A stretch of 64,000 nt of DNA from Rhynochetos jubatus (taxonomy: Eukaryota; Chordata; Aves; Eurypygiformes; Rhynochetidae): positions 2,667,501 through 2,731,500 of the forward strand of contig CM050651.1 in the NCBI GenBank assembly GCA_027574665.1, given 5' to 3'. This document shows, piece by piece, positions 39,201 to 48,513 of the stretch. Positions within the stretch are counted from its first letter, which is position 1. The number at the start of each line of letters is the position of its first letter. Position numbers and translations under genes: made by a program. A model generated the notes under the pieces. It was not told where the DNA came from. It saw nothing but the letters and a program-made list of their open reading frames with translations, and did not search any database.

Positions 39201-41400
39201 AGCGGTTTGCAGCCTGCGAGTAGCACATGGTGGCTTTGGGGGCTGTTGAAAACAGGCGGAATGGAAATCACGAGTCTGTGATTTCTCCCTGTCTCCCAGG
39301 AGCAGGAGGTCTAGGGGCGGGAAGGCCGAGGGTGCAGCCGGAGGACGAGGAGGAGGCAGGCAGCGCAGGAGCAGAGCGTTGGCAGGGAAGGCTGGATTAG
39401 CTTGGGTTTGGAGCTCTACGACTGTCTTAAGTGCTGCACTTAGCCCGAGCTGCTTGACACCATGCTCAGCTCCAGGGGTGAGACTGCCCCTGGGCCTGGA
39501 GCAGGCACGGTGTGTGGGGGCAGTCGCGTACGGCATAGCATTGCTTCTTTCATCGCCGGTTCCCCGCCACACACAGGTATCCCCCAGCCCGCTTCCAGGT
39601 TCCACCTCTGGGCCGGTGCTCCGAGGGGAAGAGCGGCAGGACGGCGGGTGTGCACACGCGTGGCGGGGTAGCTGAAGCCACCCAGAAGCCCGGGTGTCCC
39701 TGTGCTGCTGCCAGGACTGGGCAGGGCCGCACAACCTGCCCTCAGAGGTTGACAGCAGCAGTGCCGGGCTGCAGCGGTGCTCCTGGCAAGCAGCTCTGCG
39801 CCCAGGCGCTATGGAGCATTTGCCTGCCCGCGGAGACCTTTCGCCTGGGCTGTGCTCCTGTTTTCGGGACACGCAGCCCAGGGCTGCTCCCGGTGATGTC
39901 AGCGCGGCCTTTCATCATTGGTTGGGAAGAGCTTTCGCCAAAAAAAATAGACAGGAGGAGCAACAGTGCAGGCGGGAGGGTGGTGTGCTGGCCTGCTGAA
40001 GAAGGCCTGGCTTCAAACCTGTGATCAAAACCGGCAGCGGGAAGTTGTCGCTGTGAGCAGGTGAACGTGTACCGCGGGATGGCTGAACGCACGGCACTGG
40101 AAGTAAGACCTTTGTGCTAATCTTCGTGTTTCCTCCAGCTGCTGCACCGTGCACAGGGCTGGCGTCTGCTGGCAGGGCGCCCTTTTTAAACTCCGGAACT
40201 GACTCGCAAGGTAACACGAATCGGAACGGAGCGCTTTCTGCGGCACTGCTGCAGGGTGAATGTGTCCCGCAGCCATGCCCGTGCCTGCGCAAGAGCCAGG
40301 GCAGTCGTTGTGCCCTGGCGAGTCAGTGAGGGCTCGGGCTGCAGCCCCCAAGGCAGCTGTGCGCCGAGGCTTGGCGGAGGAGGCTCCGAGCGACGTCGCC
40401 CCACAGCGTGCCCTTTGGCTCCCGGGGTTTTTTCCCCTCCTTTCCTTTTTCCTCGCAGTGGCTGCAGCAGAGGCTCCATTATTTGGCAGCGTGGCGTTAC
40501 TTTTGTCTATAAATGGAAGCAGTTGGCCCATCTCCCAGTATAACACAAGATAGCCCTGTGCATCGGTTATGCAATCTGCAGCTTGATGACTTCATCAGCA
40601 GTAGGGGGAGGGCCAGGGGGTGGTAGGAAAAAGCCTGTACCCTCCGCTCTGCTGGAGACAGCTGATGGCCTGTGTCCCCCCAAGCACGGAAAGCGGGAGC
40701 TCGGCGACAGGGAGGGTGAAGGGCTGGGAGCGGGTTGCAGCTGCGGGATGGCTGGTGTGCTCCCCTGGCCCCGGCGCAGGGAAGCCCCCGCAGCTACCAC
40801 AGCCCTCGCCCTTACGGTGCAGCATGGACTGCGCTTAGCCAGGCTGTGGGATGGGACCGGGGCACAAGTGGGAAGAGGAGGGAGGGAACTGTCAAACCAG
40901 GGCAGGTGTTAGAAGGAGAAGGAAACCTGAACAGCAGAGAGCTGCCTTTCAGCAGAGAGCCCTTCAGGCAGTGTCTGTGCAGAGTAGAGATGTGGACATA
41001 TTGTATTTTCTTGTTATTTCCTCAGAAGGGTCCTTGAAAACCTGACCTTCATGCAGGAAGGCCGATCCTAATTTCCCAAGCCACACTCGAGCATTGATTT
41101 TAACCCCTTCATTGGCTGGGTTGGGGTGGGTGTCAGAAGATGACTTTTCTGTAGGTTCCTATTCACACAGTAATTGACGTAACCAGCCACGGAGCCGGTG
41201 AACCTCACCCTGAGATGTTTCGTGCGAAGGATCCTAAAAGTGACGCAGGTCCCTTTCCATCAAGCCGGTGGTTTTGAATGAGTGCACACCTCTATGAAAC
41301 CCTTCACATCGCTCGTTCGAGCCTTGATGAAGGCTGGTCCTGCCAAGCCAGCAGCGCTCTGCCCGGCTTACCCTGGCTCGCCAGCCGGGGTGAAGAGCGG
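33241..41400. other. Intronic stretch with rising GC, no gene seen
   Basis: Intronic DNA becoming CpG-richer toward exon 3. Minus-strand open frames of up to 242 codons (39144-39872) and 173 codons (40025-40546) arise from high GC and have no recognisable domain. A short alternating purine/pyrimidine patch lies near 38678-38695 (tacgtacgtgcacgcacgtc), and another near 37497-37515. No exon or RNA gene was seen. Confidence 0.5.
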
Positions 41401-41408
41401 GGTACGCG

Positions 41409-41738
41409 CCGGTGTATACGCAGCTATACAGGCTGTATGTGCCGGTGTATACACAGCCGTACAGCCCGCGCGCGCCCGTGTGTACGCAGCTATACGGGCT
41501 GTATGTGCCGGTGTATACACAGCCGTACAGCCCGTGCGCGCCCGTGTATACGCAGCCGTGTGGCCCGTGCATGCCGGTGTATACGCAGCTATACGGGCTG
41601 TATGTGCCGGTGTGTACGCAGCCGTACAGCCCGTGCGCGCCTGTGTATATGCAGCTATACGGGCTGTATGTGCTGGTGTATATGCAGCCATATGGCCCGT
41701 GTGTGCCGGTGTATATGCAGCCGTACGGCCCGTACGTG
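41409..41738. repeat. 33-bp minisatellite, 10 tandem units (66-bp higher order)
   Basis: Ten consecutive 33-bp units start at 41409, 41442, 41475, 41508, 41541, 41574, 41607, 41640, 41673 and 41706. Each begins near cSggtgtatacgcag. Two subtypes roughly alternate: one with gctatacgggctgtatgtg, the other with ccgtacagcccgtgcgcg. This gives an imperfect 66-bp higher-order period. Because 33 is a multiple of 3 and the unit lacks stops, the array is open in all three + frames and in two - frames throughout. It also contains many alternating purine/pyrimidine steps. It is more likely a minisatellite than coding sequence. Confidence 0.95.
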
Positions 41739-41759
41739 CTGGTGGTGCTCCCCGCAACT

Positions 41760-42500
41760 GCCGAGAGGTGCCCTGCCCCGCGAAGCATCTCTGGCCCGGT
41801 TCTTGTCTCGCGGGCAGCCAGCCGGAGCGAGGCCCCGTTCCGCGCCTCCCCGCCGGCGGGGTGTCGGGTGCGGGCCGTCCATCCGGCGGCGGGTGTCGGG
41901 AGCCAGCTCCGCGGCGGGGGGGCGCCGGCTCCTGGGGCTGCGGGTCCCCCGCGCTGGCGGGCGGCGGGACCCAGAGAGCCCCCCGCCGCGGCTCCTGCTC
42001 CGGAGCACGGAGCGGTTCTGCCGCAGGGGTCCGCGGGGCGCTGCCCGGGCGGCGGTGCGCAAGGCGCAGGACAGGGCTGCAGACCCCCGCCCGCTGCGCC
42101 CCGCCGGTCCCGGGCTGCGCCCCGCCGGTCCCGGGCTGCGCCCCGCCGGTCCCGGGCTGCGCCCCGCCGGTCCCGGGCTGCGCCCCGCCGGTCCCGGGCT
42201 GCGCCCCGCCGGGCGGGCGGGCAGTGCCCCCTGCCGGCCGATGGCAGCCGCCGCGGGGGAGCTGCGGGCAGCCGGGGCCGCGGCGGGGCTGGGGGGCACA
42301 GCCCGGCCGGCGGTGCTGCCGCGGGCTGGGCGGGCCGCCCGGCGCCCCCGGCGGGGTTTGGGATCTGCCCCCGGCTTCTGGCGCTTGTTTCTGCGGCCGG
42401 CAGCAAACGGGGTTGGGTGCCGGGGTTGGGTGCCGGCGGGTTTAGGGTCTGTAGCATCGCGCAGCCGCGCCTGCCAGCGGCACGCTTTCGGTCACAGGCC
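41760..42500 (+). promoter_or_regulatory. CpG-island-like stretch upstream of exon 3
   Basis: The stretch is very rich in C, G and CpG, with several GC boxes (GGGCGG at 42047, 42211 and 42328; CCGCCC at 42087 and 42335). It ends about 140 bp before the exon-3 acceptor. CpG islands inside genes are often alternative promoters. An ATG at 42241 opens a frame starting MAAAAGELRAAG in the island. I see no TATA box. The promoter function is an inference; the composition is directly visible. Confidence 0.45.
42094..42212. repeat. 21-bp GC-rich tandem repeat, 5 full units plus partial
   Basis: Identical copies of a 21-bp unit (ctgcgccccgccggtcccgg plus one g) run at 42094-42114, 42115-42135, 42136-42156, 42157-42177 and 42178-42198. 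A partial sixth copy follows to 42212. Perfect identity of the five units suggests recent expansion or homogenisation. Each unit carries a cccgccgg core in the CpG island. Confidence 0.95.
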
Positions 42501-42640
42501 ACGAGCGTCTTTCCGAGGCCTCTTGTGTCCTTCGAGCCCTAGTCTTCACCCCGTTAACAGTGCTTCTTGTTCAGGAGCCGTGATTTCCCCTGCCCGGCGC
42601 ACCCCGAGTAACAAGGCCTTCCCGCTCTCTCTCTGCACAG

Positions 42641-42886
42641 GAGCAGCATCAGGTGGGACTGTCCCGGACCACGGGGCCCATGCAGCCTTCCGTGCCCCCA
42701 GGATCCAGCAGCGTGGCCACGGGCACGAGCTCGGGGGGTCCCTTCCTGGGGAGCCAACCGCAAGCGGCCATCATGAAGCAGATGCTGATGGAGCAGAGAG
42801 CCCAGCTCCACGTGATGGAGCAGCAGAAACAGCAGTTTCTAAGAGAGCAAAGGCAGCAGCAGCAGCAGCAGCTCCTGGCCGAGCAG
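42641..42886 (+). CDS. MAML3: MAML3 coding exon 3 (mastermind-like transcriptional coactivator 3)
   Basis: The exon encodes 82 residues starting EQHQVGLSRTTG and ending with a glutamine stretch and LLAEQ. It matches the vertebrate MAML3 segment that includes FLGSQPQAAIMKQML and QQKQQFLREQR. The acceptor is ctctctgcacag just before 42641 and the donor is gtacgg at 42887; both phases are 0. MAML3 is a nuclear co-activator that joins the NOTCH intracellular domain and RBPJ on DNA through an N-terminal helix (outside the window) and recruits p300-type acetyltransferases. This exon belongs to the Gln-rich C-terminal activation region and is likely disordered with short coiled-coil-like Gln segments. 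The Gln run is six CAG codons (42854-42871), shorter than I recall for human. The exon abuts the CpG island. Confidence 0.95.
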
Positions 42887-44951
42887 GTACGGTATCCGTT
42901 CGTCTCGGGCACCGCAGTGCACGCCGGCGTGCGAGCGGGAGGGTGGGAGGCGGTGCGACACCAGTCCGCCCTTTGATGCTGGGTAACGCTCTCCCCGTGG
43001 CTCCAGTCGTGGTGTTTCGGCAGGGGTTGTCACAGAAGAGGCACCTGCCTCAGGCTCACCATTAGCTGGGCAAGCGTTACCCACGCTCCCAGCTTGGCAG
43101 TCACGCGGGATTTTGGACGCTGGAAAAGTAAGCCCTTAAGGCGGTCCTTCCCGGCGCCCCTGCGCTGGCAGCAGCAGACTGCTGGGGCTCTGCCCTGCCT
43201 CCGACTGTGCCTCGCGCTGGTAACGTACAGCCCTGCGGTGATGTGGGACAGGGAACTGACGCGGGTCACCAGTAACCTGCCGCAGAAAAAAGGTCAGCGT
43301 TCACCCGGTTCAGTCCCTCAGCCTGGCGTGTCGAAAACGAGCCATTCCCTTAGCGCCAGGGAGAGGCAGCATCAAGGGCAAAGCCAGAGGCTGAAGTGGG
43401 AGAAGAGCAGAAGCAGCCCTCGCGGTGCGGAACTGCTGCACGGCAGCCTGTCACCCGGCTTCTGGAGCGCTCGGGCTTTGCACTGCGCGTGTTGAGTTAC
43501 CAGGTCTGCGTGGCCGTGCCTTACGCGTGTTTAACTCGGCTGTGCTTTAAGGGCAGCCTGGGAGAAAGCCAGTGGAACGTCCCACCGCCCAGTTCCTATA
43601 GGCTCATGCCCGGGTGTAACCCTGCGCTCCCCTGACGTTACCTAGATGATGTTCCGGTGGGTCGGTGGCTGCGCTGAGCTCGGCTTCACCCCTCTTGCTG
43701 GGGAAACACGGGTGCAGACCTTGGGCCTGCTTTAACTCGCGTTAGACCTTGCGCGTGTGGTACAGCCACAGGAATGCTGACGGCCTCCCCCTCTCGCGGT
43801 CCTCCTGAGAGACAGGAACGTTCGCCCCCAGTGACCAGGAAGGATGCTCCTAGAAATACTCCGGGTAAAGATGGAGGAGCCGGTTGGGGTGCAAACAAGC
43901 GCAGAAGAGGGAGGATGCAGCGGTGTTCCCCCACTGTGGATTAGGCCACTCGAAGTGCATAAAGCCAGGCGCCGGTGACTTGGCTGCTGAAGGCCACAAC
44001 ACCCGCGAGGCTGAGGCTGTCAAGTGTGCTGGCGTGGATGAAAAGTGATGGGGGCGCCGTCCTCAGGCTCCTGGCTGTCGGCTGTTCTGTGCCTCACACG
44101 GCTCCCCTTATCTTTTTGGTAGTTTGCCACACGTGTTTTGAACACAGGGATTAGCACGTGCTTCTTTCCCATCTCTGCCGTTCTCTCGCCTTCGTTGCGC
44201 ATCCCTGATTTTGTACGGCTGCAGATGAAGCACCGAGACGTGTCCCTTTAGTAAGTGCTTAGTCGGGTGCCCCCTGGGCTCCGGTAAACACCCCCTGTTT
44301 TATAACCGGCTCTCGATTCTGGTTTAGATCCGTGAGCGTTCACAGAAAACAGCCACGGAGGAGCAGTGTGGGCTGGATCAAGGCAGGGAGGCATCTTGCA
44401 ATCCCCTGCTCCCAGACATCATTCACTGAAGTACCAGAGGCCTTAGTAGCCGTTTCTGTTTTGGCTGGGGAGTGGTCCCAGGGCACAGGGGTCCAGTTCT
44501 TGCAGGTGAGTGTTTTTAGTGCAGAGGTGGAGGAAGGTCTCGTACCAGGAACACGAGTCTCTTGGCAGGGCTGGGGGAAAGGAAAGGGTGTGCGCCTACA
44601 GTTGCTCTGAGACCCAAGCGAGCAAAGTTACTTCCCGTCCCTCCCCCTCCTTTCGGCCTGGAGACAGCCAAGTTGGCACTGCAGCGGTTGAGATGAAGTG
44701 GCTGTAAGTGAGGAGAGATGATGGTAGCCTCAGTGCTTGTTCCTTCTTGAACCAAAAGGAGTCTGCGTGCTGAGTAGCCCAAGTGCTCTCAGGAGGACTC
44801 TTCAGATGACTCCGTTTGTCTCTCCGGAACAGCTTGCTAGATAAGAAACGCTGCAGTTCTGCTGCGGTGCTCCTGCCACCAGCCCCTTTCTCAGCTCTAA
44901 CTAATTAATCCTCTTTTTCTCTTCTGCTTTCCTTCCCTCGTTCGTTTTCAG
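42887..44951 (+). other. MAML3: MAML3 intron 3
   Basis: This is a 2.07-kb GT-AG intron between exons 3 and 4. It is GC-rich on the left and more balanced on the right, ending in a pyrimidine-rich tract (ctcttttcttctgctttcct region to ttcgttttcag). I saw no repeat, RNA gene or extra exon. Confidence 0.85.
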
Positions 44952-45039
44952 CAGTTGCAGCAGCAGTCCCATTTGCCTCGGCAGCATCTGCAGCAGCAGC
45001 GGAGCCCGTATCCCGTGCAACAGGTCAATCAGTTCCAAG
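44952..45039 (+). CDS. MAML3: MAML3 coding exon 4
   Basis: This 88-nt exon encodes 29 residues plus one base of a split Gly codon: QLQQQSHLPRQHLQQQ, then RSPYPVQQVNQFQ. It matches the small Gln/Pro-rich exon of MAML3. The acceptor is ttcgttttcag (AG at 44950-44951) and the donor is gtaaca at 45040. The exon starts at phase 0, agreeing with the end of exon 3, and leaves a single G that joins GT from exon 5 to give Gly. Phase agreement across all three exons is strong evidence of an intact gene. The peptide is low-complexity and part of the disordered activation region. Confidence 0.95.
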
Positions 45040-47521
45040 GTAACAGCCAGATCCTTTTTCCCGTATTGGAGTCGGTGCACGCCCCTGCGCGGGCAGGTGG
45101 AGGTCTGAGCAGGGCTTTACGCGGCGTGCCGGGAGAGGAGGGCAGGCACACGCTGCATGCTTTACCAGAGGGGAATGCCCAGGTTTGTGTGTTTAGTTGA
45201 GTCTCCAATTTCCTTTCTAGCCGGGATGTAAGTGAAGATTACTGTTGTCTTAATTATCTCAGAAAAAGCACGTGCTATTTTGATGTGCTTGCAGATAGCT
45301 GAAGAATGGCAGTGCAGTAGTTTCGGCTTAGGAAAAGAAGCTAGTTCTGAGCTTTTTAGGTGCAGAGCACCAGCGGAACGCCTTCACTAGCCATGGACTC
45401 GGAGTAGACGTGAAACGAACACACCCTCGCGCTGTGCGTTCACGACAGTGTCGTGCAACTGCAACAGAAAACAAGGGAGGGGGGCGCATTGCAGCTCCTG
45501 CCCAGGATGCGAAGACGCAGCCCGCTCTTGCACTGTTACGTATCGGGGGGCTCCTGATCGCCTTCTTGCTTTTACCTTTGGCAGCACAAATTCTGTATGA
45601 AATTATTCCCCCCCCCCCCCCCCCCGCCCCCGATAATTCATTTGCTAAAGGAAAAGGCGCGTGTGCGCGCTGCCAGACGTGGAGACGCCCGTGTGAAATC
45701 TCTGCGCTAGTGCTTCTTTGGAACCTTGCCTTCGCCTGTGTTCCTGAACAGAGACGGGGAAGAGCGCGCAGGCTAATCTGACAGAGCAAGGAATTAATTT
45801 TCATAAATGAACTAGTTGAAATACAAATATTTCACCATTTTTCCTCTTAGTCACAGGACCGTAATCCAGTGCAGTAGGTTATGTGTAAATGAGACCAGAA
45901 GGTGGCCCAAAATCGTACAATCTGTTGCGTCTCTCTTTTAACTACGCCTTGCCCGGCCTCGCTCTTACCGCAGCGCTGTAGCGAACCGCAGCAGCCTGCG
46001 AACCGCGTGCTGGCCGTGACTCTTCGGGAGGTTTTCAACTGCCGTCTTCAACTAAGAAATAGCTACAGGCACGTTCAGTGAGTTCGTGACGTTCTCCGCA
46101 TCGTAAGCGCTTGCTGGAGTCACTGTGGAAAGAGACTGCTTCTGCTCGTGGAAGGAGGAGGTGGTCTGAATTAAGAGAAGTCAGGGGGACCCCGGTGCCG
46201 GTCATTAAGGAGACAGTTTGCTAGCGTGGATAAATTCAAAGCTGCTGCTACGTTCGCCCGGTTGAAGGGAGATCCAGATGGCCTCCCTTCATGCTACAAA
46301 ATGTTTCACTTGTCTGTATGTTGGAGCGAAAAGCATCCTCCAGAAGCTTGTCCTCCTGCAGCAGGAAGGAGGTGTAGCCATCCCCTGCATTACATGTAGA
46401 ACTGCAGGAATGACACTTCCTTTATGCCTGCCCATTTCTCATGGAAACGGTGAGAACGGTGTCGGAGCCGGGAGTAACTGTGTGCCTCCTGCTCCCGGAG
46501 CTCCACCTGCAGAGTATTCAGTTCAGGTCAGTGCGGCAGTGACTCAGAACCGCAGCGAACCCATGGCATAATCACAGCTCCGGTAATGGTTTTTAAATAA
46601 AGACAGTAAATGCAGGAGCGTATCAGCTTCCCAGAAATCGATAGCTTCCCCCCACCCCTGGAAGGAAGACACAAGCGCGGCTCAGTTAGCTGCCACGGCG
46701 TGGAATTTAACAAGGTTAGGATTTTCTGGTTTCCCATCACCGGCCTAAGGTGGAGCGAAATGTGCTTATAATATCGATTCACTAATACACTCTCCCTGCT
46801 TTAAATGTCCACAAAAACCAATTTTTCTTCTTTCCATAGACTTAATCAGTAACAATGATATAGAAAATCCATTCATTTATGCCTCCTGAGCTATTAAAAA
46901 ATTGATTGGCCTTCTGAGCCTGACATTTCCCTTTTCAAGGCTTACTTTTGGAAGACAATGGAGATTTTTAAAAGAGAGTTTCCAACAGTAAGCTGAAGTC
47001 CAGCTGCTTTGCTGCCATTGGAGACCACCGGTGGAAGCTTCCTTATTTGCTTGCTAGAAGCTGAATTGGGCTTCTCTGGGGAAGAGAAGTGCCATGGTTT
47101 TAGGCCTGAAGGGATTTAGGCATCCTCTGCTGCACAGCGTCCCGCTTCACACACTGAATACGTAACACGATCGGCGGTTCCTGTTTAGGGCAGCGCTTGA
47201 GCTGTGTTGGCTCTCGCCTCCCGGGAGAGGGGACTTGGCAGGTCGGGACAGAGGCTGCAGCCAGCGTGAGGCAGGGAACATGTAACCTCTGAAGTGCAGC
47301 CAGTGTCAGGCAGCAAGCACTTCTCCCAGGGATGGATAAACCTCCCGGCTCTCTGCTGACCTTCACGGGAAACAATCATTCATTCGCTCAGAACGCACAG
47401 CCGTCTGAAATCCTTCTGCGACGCAGGAGGCTCCGACACGTTCTCCCTCACGCAAAGTCGTGTTGATTGAGGTTCACAGGGTTGTGTTCTTTTTTCTTAC
47501 CTTCCTCCCTTTTTGGTGTAG
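45040..47521 (+). other. MAML3: MAML3 intron 4
   Basis: A 2.48-kb GT-AG intron ending in a T-rich tract and gtgtag. It contains an 18-base poly(C) run (45608-45625) and an AT-rich island near 46810-46990 that may be a conserved non-coding element. Other open frames (such as 46278-46571) look like chance. Confidence 0.85.
45608..45631. repeat. Poly(C) homopolymer tract
   Basis: There are eighteen consecutive C residues (45608-45625), then a G and five more C residues. The complementary poly(G) can form quadruplexes and the C strand i-motifs. Length is probably polymorphic, and read or assembly errors are common at such tracts. Confidence 0.95.
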
Positions 47522-48513
47522 GTTCTCCGCAGGACATAGCAGCCGTGAGAAACCAAGCGGCACTCCAGAGCATGAGGACGTCCCGACTGATGGCCCAGAA
47601 CGCGAGCATGATGGCGATGGGTCCCTCCCAGAACCCGAGCGCGCTGCCCACGACCGCAGGCCAGTCAGACATGGGCATGGCTCCTTACAGCAACGCCTCT
47701 TCCAGCCAGCCGGGAATGTACAGTATGAGCACAGGGATGAGCCAAATGTTGCAGCACCCAAACCAAAGCGGCATGAGCATGGCGCACAACGCGGGCCAGG
47801 GGACGAGGCAGCCTGCCTCTGGACAAGCGGTGGGGATGGTCGGCACTTTTGGTCAGAACATGCTGGTCAACTCTGCTCTTCCCCAGCATCAGCAGCAGAT
47901 GAAAGGACCCGTGGGCCAGGCCTTACCCAGGCCGCAAGCACCACGACTTCAAAACCTGATGGGGACTGTCCCTCAGGGAACACAGAACTGGCAGCAGCGA
48001 GGCTTACAAGGTATCCCTGGAAGGACTAGCAGTGAAATGGGGCCCTTCAATAATGGCACAACGTACCCGATGCAGTCTGGGCAGCCGCGGCTGTCCAAGC
48101 AACATTTCCCACAGGGGCTTAACCAGGCGGTTGTGGACACGAGCGGAACAGTAAGAGCCCTGAACCCGGCGATGGGGAGGCAGTTGCTGCAACCGCTACC
48201 TGGGCAACAAGGAGCCAGCCAGGCCAGGCCGATGGTGATGCCTGCACTAAGCCAGGGGGTCCCCGCGATGTCTGGCTTTAGCCAGCCTCCAACGCAGCAA
48301 ATGCCGGCTGGCAGCTTTGCGCAGAGCAGCCAGGGCCAGGCCTACGAGCGGAATCCCACTCAGGACATACCTTACACCTACAGTAATGAAGGAGCAGGGG
48401 GGTCGTTCTCCGGTTTGGCAGAGGGCGCAGACCTTGTGGACTCCATCATTAAGAGCGGACCGGGGGATGAGTGGATACAAGAACTTGACGAGCTGTTTGG
48501 AAACCCCCAGTGA
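47522..48513 (+). CDS. MAML3: MAML3 final coding exon (C-terminal activation region)
   Basis: The exon encodes 329 residues after the split Gly, beginning SPQDIAAVRNQAALQSMRTS and ending ...ELDELFGNPQ before TGA (48511-48513). It follows human MAML3 closely along its length, with Met/Gln/Pro/Ser-rich disordered sequence. The last 15 codons (about 48466-48510) carry the acidic/hydrophobic motif DEWIQELDELFG. MAML1 and MAML2 end in comparable but different acidic motifs, so this ending distinguishes MAML3. The frame is uninterrupted and there is no sign of pseudogenisation. The window encodes 441 C-terminal residues in total, roughly the last 40% of the protein. Confidence 0.97.

Larger units (their letters stand above)
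1..42640 (+). other. MAML3: Large MAML3 intron before exon 3 (5' end outside window)
   Basis: The first exon recognised on the + strand begins at 42641 with a MAML3 exon-3 sequence. In known vertebrate MAML3 genes the N-terminal exon and the large second exon lie far upstream, separated by very long introns. No MAML3 exon-1 or exon-2 peptide (the basic RBPJ/NOTCH-binding helix, or the acidic motif of exon 2) is visible in any frame here. I therefore read the whole interval as intron. Open frames here are short, lack homology that I recognise and mostly lack good starts. Smaller items inside the intron are listed separately. Confidence 0.85.

Noticed and set aside
39144..39872. 242-codon - strand frame
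   Set aside because: It arises from GC-rich intronic DNA lacking stops; no homology or splice support.
41409..41738. Regular ~33-bp units as a CRISPR array
   Set aside because: There are no unique spacers between units; copies are directly adjacent and the genome is vertebrate.
41234..42502. 422-codon - strand open frame
   Set aside because: It is the reverse strand of the same repeats and CpG island. The repetitive Tyr/Gly/Cys composition mirrors the 33-bp unit, not a gene.
41278..43065. 595-codon + strand open frame
   Set aside because: It spans the minisatellite, CpG island and exon 3 in the wrong frame. Openness is explained by stop-free 33- and 21-bp repeats and high GC, and no domain is recognisable.
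46278..46571. 97-codon frame in MAML3 intron 4
   Set aside because: It is within a well-supported intron; no splice sites in phase and no homology.
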